Positions 42,371 to 50,995 of a stretch of 64,000 nt of DNA are shown piece after piece. Numbering within the stretch: position 1 is the stretch's first letter; each line of letters begins with the position of its first letter. The translations under genes and the position numbers were made by a program. Origin of the DNA: DAINPP01 sp963667315 (GTDB taxonomy: Bacteria; Thermotogota; Thermotogae; MWEM01); assembly GCA_963667315.1 (NCBI GenBank), contig OY763325.1, positions 2,914,001-2,978,000 of the forward strand, written 5' to 3'. Below the pieces are notes generated by a model, which saw nothing but the letters and a program-made list of their open reading frames with translations, was not told the origin of the DNA and did no database searches.

Positions 42371-43864
42371 TTGAATTATTTAGTAGAAATGAAAGGAATA
42401 TGTAAGGCGTTTTCGGGAGTACCTGTTTTAGAAGATGTTTCTTTCTCAATTAAGCCTGAATCAGTGCACAGTTTAATAGGAGGAAATGGAGCGGGGAAGT
42501 CCACACTTATGAAGATACTGACGGGTGTATACAAGATGGACTCCGGTTCAATATTCTGCGAATCTGAAGAAGTTCAGTTTCATGGACCGGCTGATGCGCA
42601 TAAGAAGGGGATTTATCTCGTGCCTCAGGAGCCTATGCTTTATCCCTATATGACCGTTGAGGAAAATGTTCTTCTCGGCATGAAAGGGAACAAGGTTGAA
42701 TTGAGAAAGCAACTGTCAGACCTTATGACCTCATTGAATTGTGATTTTTCAATGAATCAGCTTACCGGAGAGTTAACGATTGCGAAGCAGCAGTTAACGG
42801 AACTCTTAAGGGGGCTGATTCGAAAGAACAAGATTATCATTCTCGATGAGCCGACATCAGCTTTGACCAATAAAGAAGTAGAATCGCTTTTTAAAAACAT
42901 CAGACGACTGAAAACAGAAGAAAAAGTGGGATTTGTCTATATCACGCATCGAATGAACGAGATTTTTGAACTTTCAGATGAATTGACGATCCTCAAAGAC
43001 GGTAAGATTGCAGCAACAGGAGATGTAAAGGAATTTACACTGGATAAGGTGCTTGATATCATGATTCCCGATTCAAAGGAAATGATAGAGATAAAGAAGA
43101 GCGATTATTGCGGTGAAGATTGCGGTAAAAAGGTGCTGGAAGTTAAAAATACAGGTGGTAAAGGATTCTTTGACGTCAGCTTTGACCTTTTCAAGGGAGA
43201 AGTGCTTGGGTTAACCGGAGTTGTTGGTGCCGGGAGAACGGAATTTGCCGAGGCTTTCTTTGGACTGTCAAAGATGGTTGAAGGTGAAGTGCTGTTCGAA
43301 GGACAACCGTTCAGGGTTAGCAGTCCTGCCGAAGCGATTCAGAAAGGGATTGCCTATGTCCCTGAGGACAGAAGGAAACATGGTGGTTTTCTCAACTCCA
43401 GTATCAACGATAACGTGATTTCTTCTATTATGAGCAGATTGTCGAAATTCTTTATGAATAATAAGAAGGCAAAAGAAACGACCCTTGAGGCCATAAAGAA
43501 TTTCAGTGTCAAGTGTAATGATGTCGATCAGAAATTTGTTTCCCTTTCCGGGGGAAACCAGCAGAAGGTTGTTCTTGGGAAATGGCTTGCAACTCAACCA
43601 AAGGTAGTCGTTTTGGACGAACCGACAAGGGGGATTGATGCGGGTGCCAGAAACGAAATTTACAGGATTATCGGAGAACTCTCTCAGCAGGGCATCAGTG
43701 TTGTGGTTATTTCTTCTGATTTTGAGGAAATCGTTACGCTTTCAACAAGGGTTATTGTTATGTATAACGGAAAAACTATCAGGGAACTTTGTGGAGATAG
43801 TATAAATCTTGAAAATATTACTTATGCATCATTTGGTTATTCGAAAGAGGGTGTCACAAAATGA
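42371..43864 (+). CDS. lsrA: AI-2 import ABC transporter, ATP-binding protein LsrA
   Basis: This 497-residue protein has two fused ATPase domains. The first has Walker A GGNGAGKST and Walker B 'IIILDEPTSAL'; the second has the degenerate Walker A 'GVVGAGRTE' with signature 'LSGGNQQKVVLGKWL' and 'VVLDEPTRGIDAG', the usual sugar-type arrangement. It powers AI-2 uptake with LsrC, LsrD and LsrB. Start is TTG behind AAAGGTGG. It overlaps lsrC by 4 bases. Confidence 0.95.
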   Translation: MNYLVEMKGICKAFSGVPVLEDVSFSIKPESVHSLIGGNGAGKSTLMKILTGVYKMDSGSIFCESEEVQFHGPADAHKKGIYLVPQEPMLYPYMTVEENVLLGMKGNKVELRKQLSDLMTSLNCDFSMNQLTGELTIAKQQLTELLRGLIRKNKIIILDEPTSALTNKEVESLFKNIRRLKTEEKVGFVYITHRMNEIFELSDELTILKDGKIAATGDVKEFTLDKVLDIMIPDSKEMIEIKKSDYCGEDCGKKVLEVKNTGGKGFFDVSFDLFKGEVLGLTGVVGAGRTEFAEAFFGLSKMVEGEVLFEGQPFRVSSPAEAIQKGIAYVPEDRRKHGGFLNSSINDNVISSIMSRLSKFFMNNKKAKETTLEAIKNFSVKCNDVDQKFVSLSGGNQQKVVLGKWLATQPKVVVLDEPTRGIDAGARNEIYRIIGELSQQGISVVVISSDFEEIVTLSTRVIVMYNGKTIRELCGDSINLENITYASFGYSKEGVTK

Positions 43865-44901
43865 AAAAAGTCATGAATCTTTTTGTCAAGAGGCAGGAAA
43901 TCTTTACGCTTCTGATTATACTGGTGTATTTCTTTAGTATCAGTGCGGTTAACCAGGACTTTTTTCAGTTGGATACACTTATCCGAATCCTTTTCAACGG
44001 AACGATGCTCTTTGTGATGACGATGGGAATTGCGACGGTTATTATCACGAAAAATATAGACGTTTCGATCGGAAGTTTAATGGGACTGGCCGCGACAATT
44101 GGCGGAACGGTACTCAATCAGACAGGGAACGCCTTTCTTGGAATAGGTGCGGCACTTCTGGTGGGGCTTGCCGGCGGTATATTCAACGGAATAGGAGTGG
44201 CATATCTCGGTGTTACGGCGATTATCATGACCCTTGGAACGATGGCCATCTTCAGAGGTCTCCTGATCATGTTTACCGGGGGGAAATGGATACAGAATGT
44301 TCCCAGCTTTATAACGGACTTTTCGAAGTTCAAATTCCTGGGCATACAGGGTTCCATCTGGATTGTCGTTATCGTTCTTGTCATCTTATGGCTGTTTTTC
44401 TCGAAGACGACAAAAGGAAGATACTTTTATGCGGTGGGGAATAACAACGAAGGTGCCAGAATGCAGGGAATCAATGTTAAGCTGATTACCGTCAGTGCAT
44501 TTGCCGTATCCGGTCTTATGGCGGGAATCGCAGGCGTTTTGTATGTTGCTCAGATCGGTGCCGTCCCCAACCTTGCCGGAAACGGTATGGAAACACAGGC
44601 GATTGCAGCGGCAGTTATCGGTGGTGTGAGCCTTACGGGTGGCAGCGGTAATTATCTTGGGGCTTTGCTTGGTGCCATACTCCTTCAGACGATCAATTAT
44701 TCACTGGTTTATCTGAAAGTTCCCGGTTACTGGAACAACGCCATATCCGGTTTTCTGCTCCTTGCGATTATCGTTATCGCCTCCTTGATTCAGAAGTATA
44801 TGAAACGGGAACGGGAAAGAAACCTTGACAAACAGATAAGAGAAGAGTTCTTTAAGACTCAGAAAGAATTAGAAAGTGCTTATACAGAGGGTGATGCATA
44901 A
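43861..44901 (+). CDS. lsrC: AI-2 import ABC transporter, permease LsrC
   Basis: This 346-residue inner-membrane permease has about nine hydrophobic helices and the family motifs 'NIDVSIGSLMGLAATIGG' and 'AAVIGGVSLTGGSGNYLG'. A cytoplasmic charged tail follows. It pairs with LsrD. The ATG overlaps the lsrA stop; its own stop overlaps the lsrD start by one base (TAATG), giving tight coupling. Confidence 0.94.
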   Translation: MKKVMNLFVKRQEIFTLLIILVYFFSISAVNQDFFQLDTLIRILFNGTMLFVMTMGIATVIITKNIDVSIGSLMGLAATIGGTVLNQTGNAFLGIGAALLVGLAGGIFNGIGVAYLGVTAIIMTLGTMAIFRGLLIMFTGGKWIQNVPSFITDFSKFKFLGIQGSIWIVVIVLVILWLFFSKTTKGRYFYAVGNNNEGARMQGINVKLITVSAFAVSGLMAGIAGVLYVAQIGAVPNLAGNGMETQAIAAAVIGGVSLTGGSGNYLGALLGAILLQTINYSLVYLKVPGYWNNAISGFLLLAIIVIASLIQKYMKRERERNLDKQIREEFFKTQKELESAYTEGDA

Positions 44902-45911
44902 TGAAACTGAAAAAGATGTTAAACTGGCAGCTTGCACTACTCGGAATGCTCGTGATTGAATTCGCTATATTTGGTTCCATGAGTCCTTATTTCCTGAATT
45001 TGGACAATCTTCTGTATAACGTTGGAGATTTTCTGTACATCGCCCTTGCGGCATTACCGATGACACTGGTTATCATCACCGGAGGAATGGATATTTCCGT
45101 TGGTGCTACCATGGGACTCGGCTCAATCGTCACAGCGTTGTTATGGGCAAAAGGCATGAATATTTGGATTGCAGGCGTGTTTGGACTTGGATCAGGAGCG
45201 GCAGCCGGACTTTTAAACGGTTCGCTGATTTTGCTGACGGGCGTTAATCCGCTGGTAATTACACTTGGATCAAGCTTTCTGATTTCCGGAGTTTCACTGA
45301 TCTTGTCCGGACTTGCAGGCGCAACGGGATTTGAAGGGATAAGTGGGTTACCCGAACAGTTCTCCAATGTGGCAAACGGCTATACGTTTAATATACCGAA
45401 TCCAGTGTGGATATTGCTGGTGGCAGCGGTTTTATTCTACGTCATTCTTCACAAAACAAATTACGGAAAAAAATTGTATCTGATAGGAAATAATCCGGAT
45501 GCCGCAAAATACTCCGGGATAAGTATCAAGAAAAATATTATCATTACCTATGTCATCATGGGGATTATGGGAGCTTTCAGCGGAATCATGCTGACATCCT
45601 ACTTCACTTCAGCACGAGCAGACCTGGGGGGGGCATCGGCACTTTCAGTCGTGACCTGTGCGGTTCTCGGTGGTGCGAGTATTTACGGTGGAGAAGGAAG
45701 TATACTCGGTACCTTCATAGCAAGTCTTTTTATCGGTTATCTGAAATATGGATTGCAGATGGTAGGCGTTTCATCGCAGGAGACTCAGGTTTTCCTTGGA
45801 GTCGTTCTCATAGCGGCAATCTCTTCAAGGTTCTTCTGGGCTAAATATTCAGCAAGTTACAGAAATAGAAGAGCATTAATGTCAGCTCTAAATCAAAATA
45901 GGAGGAAATGA
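44901..45911 (+). CDS. lsrD: AI-2 import ABC transporter, permease LsrD
   Basis: This 336-residue permease is the paralogue of LsrC, with 'ITGGMDISVGATMGLGSIV' and 'AVLGGASIYGGEGSILG' and about nine helices. LsrC and LsrD form the channel. The stop lies two bases before the chosen lsrB start. Confidence 0.94.
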   Translation: MKLKKMLNWQLALLGMLVIEFAIFGSMSPYFLNLDNLLYNVGDFLYIALAALPMTLVIITGGMDISVGATMGLGSIVTALLWAKGMNIWIAGVFGLGSGAAAGLLNGSLILLTGVNPLVITLGSSFLISGVSLILSGLAGATGFEGISGLPEQFSNVANGYTFNIPNPVWILLVAAVLFYVILHKTNYGKKLYLIGNNPDAAKYSGISIKKNIIITYVIMGIMGAFSGIMLTSYFTSARADLGGASALSVVTCAVLGGASIYGGEGSILGTFIASLFIGYLKYGLQMVGVSSQETQVFLGVVLIAAISSRFFWAKYSASYRNRRALMSALNQNRRK

Positions 45912-45913
45912 AC

Positions 45914-46948
45914 ATGAAAAAGGCTTTATTACTCGTTATTGTACTTGGATTAGTTGTTATGTCGGCAGGATTTGCTGCAAAATTTTATTTTATTCCTAAA
46001 ATGATAGGAGAAAATTTCTTTGAAGTAGCAGGAAGCGCAGCGGTGGCAATGGGAGAACAGCTTGGTGTAGAAGTTATCTACGATGGCCCTTCAGCCGCAT
46101 CCGTTTCAGAACAGGTCAGATACATCAACACAGCTATCAACATGGGTGCAGATGCAATTCTTATTTCATCCAACTCCCCAACAGGACTCAATCAGGCTCT
46201 TAAGAGAGCACAGAGCAGAGGCATCCTGGTTCTCACATGGGATTCAGACGTAACACCTGAATACAGAGATTTCTATATCAACCAGGGAACACCGGACATT
46301 CTCGGAGCGCTTCTCGTTGAAATGGTAGAAAATCAGATTGGTACAGTTCCAACCGGAAAGACTTTGAAAGTTGCTTTCCATTACTCCTCACCAACCGTTA
46401 CAGACCAGAACGCATGGACAAACTTTGCTAAAAAAATCATTGAAGAAAAACATCCTAACTGGGAAATCGTTACAACACAGTACAGTGATATGAACTTCCC
46501 AAAAGCAGTATCAACTGCAGAACAGATCTTAAAGACATACCCGGACATCGACGCTATCATCTGTCCTGACTCAACAGCATTCCCGGGAACAGCAAAAGCT
46601 GTAGAAAATCTTGACATGAGCGGAGAAGTAGCCGTTGTTGGTTTCACAACACCGAGTGTTGCAAAGCCATATATCGAAACGGGTACAGTTCTTCAGGGTG
46701 GACTCTGGGACTGTGGCGTACAGGGAGCAGCAGCAGTTTACGTTGCATACGAAATGATTGTTAACGGTAAAGAATTCTCCGTTGGAGACGAATTCGCAAT
46801 GCCGGGAACAAACGGAATGTTCACCATTCTTCCTAACTCCGCACAGGGTTACGACGCACAGTACGATGAACTGGAAAACAACGGACTTGTTATTCTTCCT
46901 GAAAGACTTATTTTCACAAGATACAACGTTAACGATTACCACTTCTAA
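45914..46948 (+). CDS. lsrB: AI-2 binding protein LsrB
   Basis: This periplasmic binding protein of 344 residues starts at ATG 45914, because GGAGG lies eight bases before it; an ATG at 45908 is too close. A signal peptide ends near SAGFAA. It aligns with E. coli LsrB along its length: 'FIPKMIGENFF', 'LTWDSDVTPEYRDFYINQGTP', 'YSSPTVTDQNAW' and 'GYDAQYDE'. The Lys, Asp and Asp-Gln positions known to contact AI-2 are kept; after the conserved Pro-Asp the residue is Ser where I recall Ala. Codon use is strongly biased, suggesting high expression. Confidence 0.94.
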   Translation: MKKALLLVIVLGLVVMSAGFAAKFYFIPKMIGENFFEVAGSAAVAMGEQLGVEVIYDGPSAASVSEQVRYINTAINMGADAILISSNSPTGLNQALKRAQSRGILVLTWDSDVTPEYRDFYINQGTPDILGALLVEMVENQIGTVPTGKTLKVAFHYSSPTVTDQNAWTNFAKKIIEEKHPNWEIVTTQYSDMNFPKAVSTAEQILKTYPDIDAIICPDSTAFPGTAKAVENLDMSGEVAVVGFTTPSVAKPYIETGTVLQGGLWDCGVQGAAAVYVAYEMIVNGKEFSVGDEFAMPGTNGMFTILPNSAQGYDAQYDELENNGLVILPERLIFTRYNVNDYHF

Positions 46949-47043
46949 TCAGGACTGTATTAGCTTACAACAGAAACTAAAAGACCTGGGACACAAGTTC
47001 AAGATCAGTTTATAGGGTTGCACGAAAACAAACTAACAACGAA

Positions 47044-47077
47044 GACCGGATGGATTTATTCATCCGGTTCTTTTTGT
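47044..47077 (+). terminator. Rho-independent terminator after lsrB
   Basis: An 8-bp stem ACCGGATG/CATCCGGT with an 8-base loop is followed by TCTTTTTGTTT. It ends the lsrACDB operon and faces the convergent regulator gene. Confidence 0.88.
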
Positions 47078-47099
47078 TTAAACCAACACACTGGAAAAA

Positions 47100-48785
47100 T
47101 CATTTAGCATAACGTACGAGGAAATTAAAAAGCCTTTCCCTTTCCTTTCCCTCAAAATGCCAGAGACAGAGATAAGCGTACAGTTCATTTAAATTGGTCT
47201 TTTTACAGAAGCGGATCATCTTTTTATGATCTGGATCGGAAAAACGTTCGGACATGACCTCTTCAACATCAAAGCGCCAGGGAGTGGTGGAATAGCGCAC
47301 ATATTGCTTGAAATAGACGTTGAGCATTTCATGATCTGCTGTTGAGTCAACAGAAGAGTAAAGACGCATCAGCGGTGTGATATGACGCATCTTGCCCATT
47401 TTGGAAAAGAGTTGATTCACGAGTTTGTATCTGGCCTTGTAGAAAGGATTAACCCGTTCATCATCGAAGGCAAGCTGAAAGGCAAAGTTGAAAAAGGCGA
47501 TTCTTTCATTCCCCTGGGTGATATAAACCTTCAATGATTCTTTGTCTTTTTCTGCATAAGAAAGGCATTCAGAGAGGTTGATACTGTCGAGATTAACGAG
47601 AGATATATACGCCTTCAGGAAGAGTGTTTTCAACTTGAAGGCTGAAAAATGTGTGATGTTTTTCCAGTTATCATGAAAATATTCATCCTCTTTCAAAAGC
47701 GTTATAAGATGATTGATGACCTTTGGGTTTTCGAATGAATGAGGAAGATTCAAAGCAATCAAAATTTTCTTTAAAGTTGAGACTTTGACATGCTTCATCT
47801 CTCCTTTTATAATCCTGTACAAAGAAGTGTTGGAAAGTCCATGGCTTTTGGCAAATTTTCTGGGAATCCTTATCCGTTCGGACAAAAGAGATTGAATGCC
47901 TTTGCTGTTTGTGATTTCATCGACTCTTCCTCCTTTGTTATAGAACAGCCCATAATGTTTTCTGACAAGTTTAATTGTTTCGTTGTGTTTTTTATCACAA
48001 TCCGGTTCTATCAACAGCATTTTCTCATAATAATAAAAAATCATTTCAGCCATACTGAAAAATAAATTATAATTCTTTGCTCTCTTTGCAATAACAAGAA
48101 TTGTATCCAGATAGTTCATCAGAATAGTCGGGTCATCAAACCAGTAACCACAATGCCAGGCGAGTTGTTGGATATTATTCTGAGATGTTTTGAGATCATC
48201 CTTTCTAAGATGCCAAGAGGCATTGTTAAATCCAGCGACGATGTAGCTGGGGTGAGGATATTTTAATGCGTGTTCGGAAACTCTGAGGAATAACCTAGAG
48301 GCTTCTTTATTCTTTCTTTTGTTTACAAGCTTTCTGGCTTCAGCGTTAACAGCGACAGCAATATCAATTTCATCTTCTATATGCGTTTTGCTACGTTTTC
48401 TGAAAGGTGTTAAATTTTCTCCTTTTCTGGTTGCGTTCGTGTTTGATAAAGACTGACCAATTATCGTGCGATAGGGAGCCGGTATGTTTTTAAATTCTCT
48501 TTTTAATTGGTCATAAACATCTTTCATTTGCCTCTGTTTGTTCAGACTTATTAAGACAGCTAACTTATTCGATAATAAAAGGTAATAAACCCCCTGGTTC
48601 TTACAATATTTCAAAGCTGCGTTGATTTCTAGCAATAACTTCTCAGATTTTAATATCCATATTTTTTTTATAACATTGAAATAAATTAAGAGATCTGAGT
48701 TTTTGTCTCTTTCTGAAAAGTAATTGAGGAATGTTTTTGAAAACTTGCCATAAGAAATAACTGGAACGATATGTTTGATAAACAA
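47100..48785 (-). CDS. Helical-repeat/HTH regulator, module A (candidate peptide-sensing regulator)
   Basis: This 561-residue all-helical protein lacks a signal peptide. Residues about 20-280 look like degenerate TPR-type helical repeats; 290-350 form a lambda/XRE-like helix-turn-helix ('FAKSHGLSNTSLYRIIKGE'); 355-561 are more helices. Start is TTG. It diverges from the 50-residue secreted peptide gene A, 259 bases away. A paralogue at 56561-58246 has the same length, an identical recognition segment and the same arrangement. This recalls Rgg/PlcR-type (RRNPP) regulators bound by imported peptides, but those have the HTH at the N-terminus. The role is inferred from context. Confidence 0.8.
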   Translation of the reverse strand: MFIKHIVPVISYGKFSKTFLNYFSERDKNSDLLIYFNVIKKIWILKSEKLLLEINAALKYCKNQGVYYLLLSNKLAVLISLNKQRQMKDVYDQLKREFKNIPAPYRTIIGQSLSNTNATRKGENLTPFRKRSKTHIEDEIDIAVAVNAEARKLVNKRKNKEASRLFLRVSEHALKYPHPSYIVAGFNNASWHLRKDDLKTSQNNIQQLAWHCGYWFDDPTILMNYLDTILVIAKRAKNYNLFFSMAEMIFYYYEKMLLIEPDCDKKHNETIKLVRKHYGLFYNKGGRVDEITNSKGIQSLLSERIRIPRKFAKSHGLSNTSLYRIIKGEMKHVKVSTLKKILIALNLPHSFENPKVINHLITLLKEDEYFHDNWKNITHFSAFKLKTLFLKAYISLVNLDSINLSECLSYAEKDKESLKVYITQGNERIAFFNFAFQLAFDDERVNPFYKARYKLVNQLFSKMGKMRHITPLMRLYSSVDSTADHEMLNVYFKQYVRYSTTPWRFDVEEVMSERFSDPDHKKMIRFCKKTNLNELYAYLCLWHFEGKERERLFNFLVRYAK

Positions 48786-48893
48786 TTACATCACTGCCTT
48801 AAAAATAACAATTAATTTATTATAAATTCACAAGTAGTTAAAGACGCTGTTTTTTTATCTTTAGCCATCTGTTTGTCGTGATTCTGAGTATAA

Positions 48894-49006
48894 TTTGCAC
48901 CACAAATATCTGAAACTAAAAAAAAAAAAAAAAAGAAAACACCGTATTTATAGCTGTTTTGAGTCTCTGATAAAGACTTGAGAAGTCATACATAACCCCC
49001 TATAAT
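48894..49006 (+). promoter_or_regulatory. Promoter and conserved upstream boxes of secreted-peptide gene A
   Basis: TTGAGA (48978-48983) and TATAAT (49001-49006) are 17 bases apart. Upstream lie TTTGCACCAC (48894-48903), a long A run and AAAACAC.GTATTTAT. All these blocks recur before peptide gene B in the same order, and the -10 lies in the palindrome TATAATTATA. They are candidate binding sites for the paired HTH regulators. Confidence 0.8.
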
Positions 49007-49044
49007 TATATCACGAACTGTAACTAACGATGAGGGGGATTGTA

Positions 49045-49197
49045 ATGAAGAAGTTTCTTGTGTTTATAATATTAGTGGTTCTTGCAGTATGTGTGTTTGC
49101 CGGAGATGAAGAAGACCTTATTGATAAAACAAAATCTGCTTTACCACCAGTTTCTGGTGAGATAACTGTTGAAGCGAGTTCAACGATTGATATATAA
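49045..49197 (+). CDS. Secreted signal-peptide-bearing small peptide A (candidate pheromone)
   Basis: This 50-residue ORF starts at ATG behind GAGGGGG. A Sec-type signal peptide (MKKFLVFIILVVLAVCVFAG) is followed by an acidic stretch and LPPVSGEITVEASS, ending in TIDI. The 14-residue block is identical in peptide B, whose tail differs (SCFM). The strong conserved promoter and the divergent regulator suggest an exported, matured signalling peptide. It could instead be a RiPP precursor with an odd leader, but it has no Cys in the mature part and a separate precursor gene follows. Confidence 0.85.
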   Translation: MKKFLVFIILVVLAVCVFAGDEEDLIDKTKSALPPVSGEITVEASSTIDI

Positions 49198-49217
49198 GCG
49201 AGAGGAGGGGAAGAACA

Positions 49218-49427
49218 ATGGATAGAAACAAACCAAGAGATGACGAGTTTTTCAATTGCAGCCAGGAACATGAATATGGATATGTTTCAAGACTTTATGG
49301 TGTAAATTCAAAAAAAGTCCATGAATTTCTTGAGAGAAGATGCAAGGATGGAACAATCAAGTATTCAAAACATAAAGAAGTATACAAGCTGATCAAGAAT
49401 GAACTGGGGTTCACAATTCCAGTATAA
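49218..49427 (+). CDS. Small protein of unknown function in RiPP cluster A
   Basis: This 69-residue protein follows a strong GAGGAGGGG site. It is charged and helical, with 'DRNKPRDDEFFNC' and 'YVSRLYGVNSKKVHEFLE'. The pattern loosely resembles DUF3606-type small proteins ('R.wG.s.e.L...v'), but this is weak. It sits between peptide A and the RiPP precursor, the position of a leader-binding or regulatory protein. No function can be named. Confidence 0.7.
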   Translation: MDRNKPRDDEFFNCSQEHEYGYVSRLYGVNSKKVHEFLERRCKDGTIKYSKHKEVYKLIKNELGFTIPV

Positions 49428-49463
49428 ATAACGATTTCATGTTTTTACAAAGGGGGTGTAACA

Positions 49464-49598
49464 ATGGCTATAGAAAAATGGGAAGCAATAGACATCACAA
49501 ATGAAGTTTCAATTGATGTGGAAATGTTTGAATTTGCATGCTGCGGTTTTTTTTGTGGTGGCGGTGGCCCCGGCAGACCAAAGAAACTTGGTAGATAA
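49464..49598 (+). CDS. Cys/Gly-rich RiPP precursor peptide, cluster A
   Basis: This 44-residue ORF starts at ATG behind AAGGGGGTG. The N-terminal part is an acidic, helical leader-like stretch (MAIEKWEAIDITNEVSIDVE). The C-terminal part is ACCGFFCGGGGPGRPKKLGR, with three Cys, five Gly and a basic tail. It is immediately upstream of a SPASM radical-SAM enzyme, separated by a hairpin. Such enzymes make thioether or carbon crosslinks in peptides. The product class (sactipeptide, ranthipeptide or other) is not known. Confidence 0.85.
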   Translation: MAIEKWEAIDITNEVSIDVEMFEFACCGFFCGGGGPGRPKKLGR

Positions 49599-49618
49599 AA
49601 CACAATAAATTTTCAAAT

Positions 49619-49642
49619 ACCGATAGCAGCAATGCTATCGGT
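49619..49642 (+). terminator. Attenuator hairpin between precursor and radical-SAM genes, cluster A
   Basis: A perfect 10-bp stem ACCGATAGCA/TGCTATCGGT with a GCAA loop is followed by a weak T-rich tail (TGTTAAATTTT). Such partial terminators keep precursor mRNA in excess over enzyme mRNA. Confidence 0.75.
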
Positions 49643-49673
49643 TGTTAAATTTTATGTGAGCTAAGGAGATAAG

Positions 49674-50975
49674 ATGAAAAAAAACGGTTATATTTATTTA
49701 GATAAAGAAAATAGTTTAGGAATACTTTACGATAAGTACTCTGGAAAAATTTATAAAATACCACAGCAAATTGCAGTTTCAGCGAGAAATGATTCTCTGA
49801 CAGAGGAGAATAAAAACAAAATCAATGATTTGTTATCAGATAGTCCAGTTCACAGGGAAAACAGTGAGTCTGGTGTGTTAAATCATTTGAGATTGATGAC
49901 AACTAATAAATGTAATTTTAATTGTACTTATTGCTATGCTGATGGAGGAACCTATGGTGTTTCAACACAAAAAGTTATGTCGCCGGAGACTTCAATAGAT
50001 ATCATTAAATGGGCTTATTCGAAATATTACAAGGTTAAACAGATTAGCTTTTTTGGCGGGGAGCCACTGTTAAACCTTGAGGTTATGGAATCAGTTTGTT
50101 TGTATATTACAGAAAATTATGGAAGTGGTGCGATAAAACATATGCCGTTCTTTTCTGTTGTGACAAATGGTTATTTGTTGACAGATGAAGTGATTGAGTT
50201 ATTTTGTAAATATAATATTCATCCCGTTGTGAGTATTGATGGGCCCAAGCTTGTACACGATAAACAGCGTTTGTTGAAAAATGGTGATGGGACTTATGAT
50301 ACTGTTTACTCGAATTTGAAGAAATTAAGGGAAAAGATGGTATTTTCGATAGAAGCCACTTTTACCAAAAATCATGATTTGAGTAATTTGACGATGAAAG
50401 AAACAAGTGATTTTTTGAAAAAAGAGTTCAATATCAATCGAATAATAGTCAATCACGTACACACCTATTCTAACGGGAATCCTGATCATTTAGAAGATTT
50501 CAGTTCGCAACAGGGTTTTGATTATGCAGAATATTTTGAGGCATTTTTTAATGATGAGCCTTATGTTTATACAGATATAATGGTAAGATTAATAAACACT
50601 TTTAAAAATGATTATTATCTGGAAACTTTCTGTGATGCTGGTCTATCGCAATATACAATTGATTGGGAGGGTAACGTTCTACCTTGTCATATTTTTACAG
50701 GAAGATCTGACAAATTATTGGGAAATATTTATTCTGATGAAATGAACAGTGTCAAGGGGCTATTCGATGAAAAGAAAATTGGATATTGTCGAGATTGTTC
50801 CGATAAAAGATTCTGTCAAACCTGTCTTTTAGATATTGAAAACAAAGAATATAATTGTGAGAATTTCAGAGAAGGCTTAAATACGTTTTATGATAAAATG
50901 ATTGAGCTTTTTGTCTTTAATAAAGAAAAGTATAAAGAATTGGTGAATGGAATTATAGAATTTGGAAAAGAATAA
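49674..50975 (+). CDS. SPASM-type radical SAM peptide maturase, cluster A
   Basis: This 433-residue enzyme has an N-terminal region of about 70 residues that may bind the leader (RRE-like), then the radical-SAM cluster motif CNFNCTYC (Cys80, Cys84, Cys87), 'FFGGEPLL' and the SAM-binding 'SIDGPKLVHD'. The C-terminal SPASM domain holds many Cys (LPCHIF, CRDCSDKRFCQTC) for auxiliary FeS clusters. It probably modifies the upstream Cys/Gly-rich precursor. GGAGAT precedes the ATG. The gene is AT-rich relative to the upstream lsr genes. Confidence 0.92.
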   Translation: MKKNGYIYLDKENSLGILYDKYSGKIYKIPQQIAVSARNDSLTEENKNKINDLLSDSPVHRENSESGVLNHLRLMTTNKCNFNCTYCYADGGTYGVSTQKVMSPETSIDIIKWAYSKYYKVKQISFFGGEPLLNLEVMESVCLYITENYGSGAIKHMPFFSVVTNGYLLTDEVIELFCKYNIHPVVSIDGPKLVHDKQRLLKNGDGTYDTVYSNLKKLREKMVFSIEATFTKNHDLSNLTMKETSDFLKKEFNINRIIVNHVHTYSNGNPDHLEDFSSQQGFDYAEYFEAFFNDEPYVYTDIMVRLINTFKNDYYLETFCDAGLSQYTIDWEGNVLPCHIFTGRSDKLLGNIYSDEMNSVKGLFDEKKIGYCRDCSDKRFCQTCLLDIENKEYNCENFREGLNTFYDKMIELFVFNKEKYKELVNGIIEFGKE

Positions 50976-50995
50976 TCTGGAAGTGGGGATGTGGA

